Assembly (NCBI GenBank): GCA_965198025.1
Contig: OZ240237.1
Span: 558,001 to 622,000 of the forward strand
Direction: 5' to 3'
From: CAYWWM01 sp965198025
Lineage (GTDB): Bacteria > Acidobacteriota > Terriglobia > 2-12-FULL-54-10
Length of the DNA stretch: 64,000 nucleotides
The notes beneath the pieces were generated by a model. The model saw only the letters and a list, made by a program, of their open reading frames with translations, did not search any database and was not told the origin of the DNA. Of the stretch, positions 59,661-64,000 are shown piece after piece; the stretch's first letter is position 1, and the number at the start of each line of letters is the position of its first letter. The position numbers and the translations under genes are program-made.

Positions 59661-60671
59661 ATGAGGGAAGGGGCACCCCGCTACGGATTGAGCCTGCCGA
59701 ATAGAGGCGTGCTATTCGGCGCGACGAGCGTTGACGAACTATTCGAGGTCTCCGAGCAGGCTGATGCCTCCGGTGCCTTCGATTCCATTTGGGTCGGCGA
59801 CAGCCTCTTTGCCAAGCCGCGGCTCGAATCCCTCGTACTGCTGTCGGCGATCGCCGCACGCACGCAGCGCGTGCGGCTCGGGACTTGCTGCCTCTCGACA
59901 TTCGCACTGCGAGACCCGATCTTCCTCGCCGCACAATGGGCCGCGCTTGACCACGTCTCCCACGGCCGCATGATCCTGGGTGCCTGCGTCGGCGGCGGCC
60001 CGCCGCGCGAGAAGGCTGAGGCAGAGTTTGCACCGTTCAAGGTCAAGCTGAACGAGCGTGCGTCCCGATTCGAAGAGGGCATCACGATCCTCCGGCGTCT
60101 CTGGACCGAGAACCGCGTGACGCATGAGGGACATTTTTACCAGTTCCGCGACCTCACGCTCGAACCGAAGCCGGTCCAGAAGCCGTGCCCGCCGATTTGG
60201 ATCGCGACCAACCCGAAACCCGAGGTGACCCCAGTCCATGTCATCAACCGCGCCCTCCGACGCGTTGGGCTCATGGCGGACGGTTGGATCACCGACAATA
60301 CACCCGCTACCCGTTTCAAGGAACGCTGGGAGCTGATCTGCCGAGTGGCGTGCGAAGCGGGACGACCGACAGAGCAGATGGAGGCGGCACTCCACCTCAT
60401 GGTCAACGTCAACGACGAGCGGGCGGCCGCATTCGAAGAAGCGGTGAAGTTCCTCCAGACCTATTATGGCCCGACGATGACCCGCGAGTACATCGAGGGC
60501 TGGCTTGCCTTCGGACCGCCGCACGCCGTTGTGGAGAAGCTACGCGCGTATGTCGATGCTGGTTGCACCACACCGATCCTGCGTTTCGCGTCGTGGGACC
60601 AGAAAGGACAGCTAGCGCGCGTTCTGGCCGACGTGATGCCCGCAGCCCTCGCGCTACGGCGGCCTGCTTGA
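59661..60671 (+). CDS. LLM-class flavin-dependent oxidoreductase
   Basis: 336 aa luciferase-like TIM-barrel protein. Start YGLSLPNRGVLFGATSVDEL, then GAFDSIWVGDSL, RTQRVRLGTCCLSTFALRDP, LDHVSHGRMILGACVGGG and the closing LAFGPPHAVVEKLRAYVDAG. Uses FMN or F420; the cofactor cannot be fixed from sequence alone. ATG 59671-type starts are absent; ATG 59661 follows AGGAGAAGACG. Confidence 0.9.
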   Translation: MREGAPRYGLSLPNRGVLFGATSVDELFEVSEQADASGAFDSIWVGDSLFAKPRLESLVLLSAIAARTQRVRLGTCCLSTFALRDPIFLAAQWAALDHVSHGRMILGACVGGGPPREKAEAEFAPFKVKLNERASRFEEGITILRRLWTENRVTHEGHFYQFRDLTLEPKPVQKPCPPIWIATNPKPEVTPVHVINRALRRVGLMADGWITDNTPATRFKERWELICRVACEAGRPTEQMEAALHLMVNVNDERAAAFEEAVKFLQTYYGPTMTREYIEGWLAFGPPHAVVEKLRAYVDAGCTTPILRFASWDQKGQLARVLADVMPAALALRRPA

Positions 60672-61193
60672 CCACGCGCGCGCCGCTTGGCGCATCCGGA
60701 TTGGACCGAATTTGCTCTTGAGGGGGAGACATGTGGCTTCTGGAAAGGCAGAAGTGGAGATGGCTGAACTGGGATTCTTGCCGACGGGCGGTCTCCACGG
60801 CGAGCAGGGCGACTATGCGATTAATGCTGCCAGTGCTTGCGTATTTGTTTGTGGCCACGGGCGGTCGGCTCGGGCAACAAGTGCCTGTCCCGGTGCCGGA
60901 CGAGATTTTCTAGAAGGGAAAAATTGCTACGGTTGACTCCGCACTCACTATTCAAGAAGCATTCACTGTCAACGCGGTCTTGCCGATGGACAGCTACTCC
61001 TTCACGACGCCCACGGCCTGCTCTTGCCACATTTCGGCGCAGAAGCCAGCCGCAACAAGATCATCGAGGGCTCCCGGCGCGCCGAACGGTTGGGGTTTGA
61101 TCTTCAATCGCTGCCCTTGTGACCTTCCAATCTCGAACGCGCCGCCCTCGCACCTTACATTGGATCGTTTCAAAAAGATTCATTGCGGATGTC
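60672..61193. other. Spacer with decayed coding sequence
   Basis: About 520 bp without a firm gene. A 60-codon frame at 60731 and the stretch 60978-61121 (DGQLLLHDAHGLLLPHFGAE, ASRNKIIEGSRRAERLGFDL) have protein-like codon use, but neither has a good start and no family was recognised. They may be leftovers of genes lost next to the IS-rich region. Confidence 0.35.
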
Positions 61194-63590
61194 TCACATG
61201 CCGCTCCTTGCAATGGCGCTGGGTCCCCGAGATGCCGCTTTGGAGACCTCGGGTATAGTCGGTTCCCCGACTCGTTTCTCCCGTTTGCGCTCCATAGCCA
61301 GAAAGACTTTCTCCGGCGTTATCGGCAAATCGGTGATCCGTACACCGACGGCATCCTCGATGGCATTGGCGATCGCCGGGGGAGCCGGGATGAGGGCTGT
61401 TTCGCCTAATCCCTTCGCTCCGAACGGTCCTTCGGGATGGGGCCGCTCGACCAGAATAGGGATAATCTCCTCCGGAATATCGAGAAAGCGGGGCAGATTG
61501 TAATCGAGGAAGTTCGGATTGATCAGCAGGCCCTCCTGGTAAACCAGTTGCTCCATTAACGCCAGCCCAATCCCGGTAATCGCGCCCCCGCGGAGCTGTT
61601 GCTGGCAGAAGAGCGGGTTGAGCGCCTTGCCGACATCCGCGGCCGTCGCGTATCGCACCACCCGGACCTGCCCGGTCTCCCGATCTACTTCTACCTCGGC
61701 AGCGGCAGTCCCAGCAAACCAGAAAGCAGATGTTTGATGCTCTCCACTCTTCTGGGTCGTGTCGGTCTTAACGAGACCCTTTCCGAACAGATTGATCCCC
61801 TTGATCCCGAAGCCTTTCATCAGAAGGGCCTGATAGCTCAGGCTCGGGGCACTGCCATCCCGGGGATGGACTTCCTGGTTTTCGAAAACGATGTCTTCCG
61901 GGCTGACTCTAAAGAGGGGAGCGGCCAGGCAAGCAAGCTGCCGCCGGACGTCTTGGGCCGCTACCTGAACTGCTCGTCCCATGTGGAAAGTGGAGCGGCT
62001 GGAAGACGTTGTCAGATCGTAAGGAGTGTAATCGGTATCGGAATGGATGACACTGACGTGCTCCAGGGGGATGTTTAATGCTTCGCTCGCAATCTGCGCC
62101 ATGACCGTATCGGACCCCTGGCCGAGGTCGGCGGTTCCCACATACAGGGTGGCGCTCCCATCCTCATTCAGACGAATCAGGGCTGAGGAAACGGAAGGAG
62201 TAATGGTCGTTTTAATTAGACAAGCCAGCCCTTTGCCACGAGCCGACGATTTGCTGACCGGCGAGGAGGGTTTTCCCCACTCGACTGCGGCCGCGACCTC
62301 GTCTAGACACTCCCGCATGGCCAGGCTGTGCACGGGTTCCCCCGTGACCGCCGCCCTTCCTCCCTCATCTAGCAGGTTCTTGCGCCTCAATTCCAGAGGA
62401 TCCATCCCGAGGGCGCGCGCAAGGATGTCCATTTCCGATTCGTGTGCCCAATTGGACTGCGACACGCCAAACCCTCGAAATGCTCCGGCGGGCACCTTGT
62501 TCGTGTACGCCAGGTAGGAATCAATCAGGATGTTCGGTATTTCATACGGCCCGGCCGCAGTGAATCCGGATTTTTTCGACACCCGGGGTCCGATCTCCGC
62601 GTAGGCCCCTGTATCCAGGTAGACCCGGCACTGACGAGCCAGAATCCGGCCGTCCTTCTTCACTCCCGTTTTCAGATAGATTTTGGCTGCGTGCTTCGTA
62701 ATGGTGTGAAAGACCTCTTCGCGGGTTAAGGTGATGGCCATGGGTCGCCTTGCCTTATGGGCAAGAGCTGCCACTAACGGCTCCAATTTAAGGTAGAGCT
62801 TGGAACCATAAGCGCCGCCGAGGTTGAGAGAAATCACACGCACCTTCGACAACGGGAGATGGAATGTCTCGGCCATCAGGTCCCGAATGACAAAGGGATT
62901 CTGGACGGTTGACCAGATGGTGAGTCGCCCCGGTCCGTCCCAAGAAGCAATCGCCGTAAACGGTTCCAAGGCCGAATGCTGGGCGGAAGGGGCCGTGAAT
63001 ACATTTTCGAAAATATGATCGGACTCCCGGAACCCTCTTTCGACGTCCCCTTTGCTCATGTGAAAATGGTTGCAAATATTGGTTCCATCTACCGGCCGGA
63101 TGCCCCCCACATCGGCAAATCCATGACTACGGACCTCCACTTTCTCGTGAAGAACAGGTGCCGTTTTGACCAGAGCTTCTTCTGAGTCCAGGACTGCGGG
63201 AAGTTCTTCGTAATCCACTTCGATCAGTTCCAGAGCCTCTTCAGCGATGTCTGCCCGGGTCGCCGCAACCGCTGCCACCGGATCGCCCACGTGGCGGACT
63301 TTGTCCAGGGCCACAATCGTCTGGTCCTTATAGATGGGACCGTAGTGGGATTCGTAAGCTGGGTTATTGGTGACATCGTCACGGGTCAGGACAGCAACCA
63401 CGCCGGGCAGCTTTTCCACCTGGCGAGTATCAATCTGCCGAATCGTGGCATGGGCGTGGGGGCTGCGAAGAATCTTGGCGTGGAGCAATCCGGTGAACTT
63501 GAGGTCTTCCAGATACTTCAGGCGGCCGGTTACCTTTTCCTCGCTCTCGAGCCGGGGGACAGACTGGCCAATCACCGAAAACTTTTCCAT
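61194..63590 (-). CDS. Molybdopterin hydroxylase large subunit (xanthine dehydrogenase family)
   Basis: 798 aa from ATG 63590 (AAGGAGGCCTG upstream; the longer frame to 63776 lacks a site). VIGQSVPRLESEEKVTGRLK, YLEDLKFTGLLHAKILRSPH (N-terminal a/b hammerhead), GTADLGQGSDTVMAQIASEA, and the active-site Glu in GAKGLGETALIPAPPAIANA. Unlike the enzyme at 28689 it has no TAT signal and is cytoplasmic. TGATG overlap with the iron-sulfur gene upstream shows coupling. Relatives oxidise purines, aldehydes, CO or 4-hydroxybenzoyl-CoA; substrate not assignable. Confidence 0.9.
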   Translation of the reverse strand: MEKFSVIGQSVPRLESEEKVTGRLKYLEDLKFTGLLHAKILRSPHAHATIRQIDTRQVEKLPGVVAVLTRDDVTNNPAYESHYGPIYKDQTIVALDKVRHVGDPVAAVAATRADIAEEALELIEVDYEELPAVLDSEEALVKTAPVLHEKVEVRSHGFADVGGIRPVDGTNICNHFHMSKGDVERGFRESDHIFENVFTAPSAQHSALEPFTAIASWDGPGRLTIWSTVQNPFVIRDLMAETFHLPLSKVRVISLNLGGAYGSKLYLKLEPLVAALAHKARRPMAITLTREEVFHTITKHAAKIYLKTGVKKDGRILARQCRVYLDTGAYAEIGPRVSKKSGFTAAGPYEIPNILIDSYLAYTNKVPAGAFRGFGVSQSNWAHESEMDILARALGMDPLELRRKNLLDEGGRAAVTGEPVHSLAMRECLDEVAAAVEWGKPSSPVSKSSARGKGLACLIKTTITPSVSSALIRLNEDGSATLYVGTADLGQGSDTVMAQIASEALNIPLEHVSVIHSDTDYTPYDLTTSSSRSTFHMGRAVQVAAQDVRRQLACLAAPLFRVSPEDIVFENQEVHPRDGSAPSLSYQALLMKGFGIKGINLFGKGLVKTDTTQKSGEHQTSAFWFAGTAAAEVEVDRETGQVRVVRYATAADVGKALNPLFCQQQLRGGAITGIGLALMEQLVYQEGLLINPNFLDYNLPRFLDIPEEIIPILVERPHPEGPFGAKGLGETALIPAPPAIANAIEDAVGVRITDLPITPEKVFLAMERKREKRVGEPTIPEVSKAASRGPSAIARSGM

Positions 63591-64000
63591 CAGGCCTCCT
63601 TGGGTTGCTGCGACTCCCGCAGTAAAGAGCGCACGGCTTGCAGAATTTCCATGTGGCAACCGCACCGGCAGAGATTGCCGGTCAGGAAATCGCGAATTTG
63701 CGCGTCCGCTGCCGTGGGCATTTGATCGAGCAACACCTTCACCGTCAGGATCAGACCGGAAGTACAGTAGGCACATTGGAAAGCGCCATGCTCAATGAAC
63801 GCCTTCTGGATGGGGTGCAATTCTCCGTCCGACGCCAAGCCTTCAATGGTCAGGATTTCGGTGTCCGCCGCATCCACTCCCAGAACCGAGCAGGAACTGA
63901 CCGGCAACCCATTCATCAAGACCGTACAGGCCCCGCAAACCTGCTGATCGCATCCCAACTTGGCTCCGGTTAAATCCAGACGTTTTCGCAGGATTTCGAG
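63590..64000 (-). CDS. [2Fe-2S] subunit of the second molybdenum hydroxylase (5' end outside window)
   Basis: About 136 codons seen, open to the window edge. LEILRKRLDLTGAKLGCDQQ VCGACTVLMNG has the plant-type [2Fe-2S] Cys pattern; QCAYCTSGLILTVKVLLDQM and NLCRCGCHME form the second cluster. It transfers electrons from the molybdenum subunit that follows with a one-base overlap. An FAD subunit gene may lie just beyond the window. Confidence 0.93.
   Translation of the reverse strand, partial: LEILRKRLDLTGAKLGCDQQVCGACTVLMNGLPVSSCSVLGVDAADTEILTIEGLASDGELHPIQKAFIEHGAFQCAYCTSGLILTVKVLLDQMPTAADAQIRDFLTGNLCRCGCHMEILQAVRSLLRESQQPKEA

Overview
The window looks like a GC-rich chromosomal segment of an Acidobacteriota (Solibacter-like) bacterium. 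The signs are a von Willebrand A protein of the acidobacterial VWFA-related type, a TonB-like energy transducer, a virginiamycin-B-lyase-like protein with a carboxypeptidase-regulatory domain, isoquinoline-oxidoreductase-type molybdenum enzymes, and several secreted or lipoprotein paralogues. The assignment is inferred from protein character; no rRNA is present.

Bases 1-25,000 are mostly housekeeping: a partial tonB-like gene, ileS, lspA, lgt, an rluD-type pseudouridine synthase, a CDF cation exporter, mutS2, dnaG-rpoD, rsmD, an M50 protease and tRNA-Ala(GGC). Accessory genes interrupt this core twice. About 4 kb between lspA and lgt carries a Sel1 remnant, a SIR2-like protein, a small secreted protein, a HEPN-like protein and a coiled-coil protein, together with a scrambled duplication of the lspA tail. 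Between mutS2 and dnaG lie a frameshifted DUF4258 gene, a DUF2283 gene and a hicBA toxin-antitoxin pair. A 42-residue cysteine-rich metallothionein-like gene, too short for ordinary ORF calling, lies just 3' of the tRNA.

Bases 23,000-38,700 hold a B12-type radical SAM protein, an M1 aminopeptidase, secreted proteins, a TAT-exported molybdenum hydroxylase with its [2Fe-2S] subunit, hpt-like, msrA, a DUF1232 protein, two tandem lipoprotein amidohydrolases closed by a strong terminator, a cytochrome c and a lyase-like protein. Bases 39,115-44,958 form a minus-strand acyl-CoA operon (ligase, acyl-CoA dehydrogenase, enoyl-CoA hydratase, VOC protein, and a second acyl-CoA dehydrogenase frameshifted in a G8 tract). 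A methyltransferase, an outer-membrane protein and a MacAB-like export operon follow.

Bases 52,279-59,600 are an insertion-sequence graveyard: an IS5/IS427-type element at the 5' end of the export operon, remnants of IS3, IS1380 and IS110 elements, two secreted-protein genes cut off by transposase fragments, and the tail of a methyltransferase-HNH gene. The window ends with an LLM oxidoreductase and a second molybdenum hydroxylase gene pair running off the edge.

Two families of REP-like palindromes headed by GTAG occur at 10.5 kb, 15.9 kb and 46.1-46.6 kb. The strongest candidates for new biology are the SIR2/HEPN/coiled-coil cassette in the lspA-lgt interval, the metallothionein-like gene, and the REP families.
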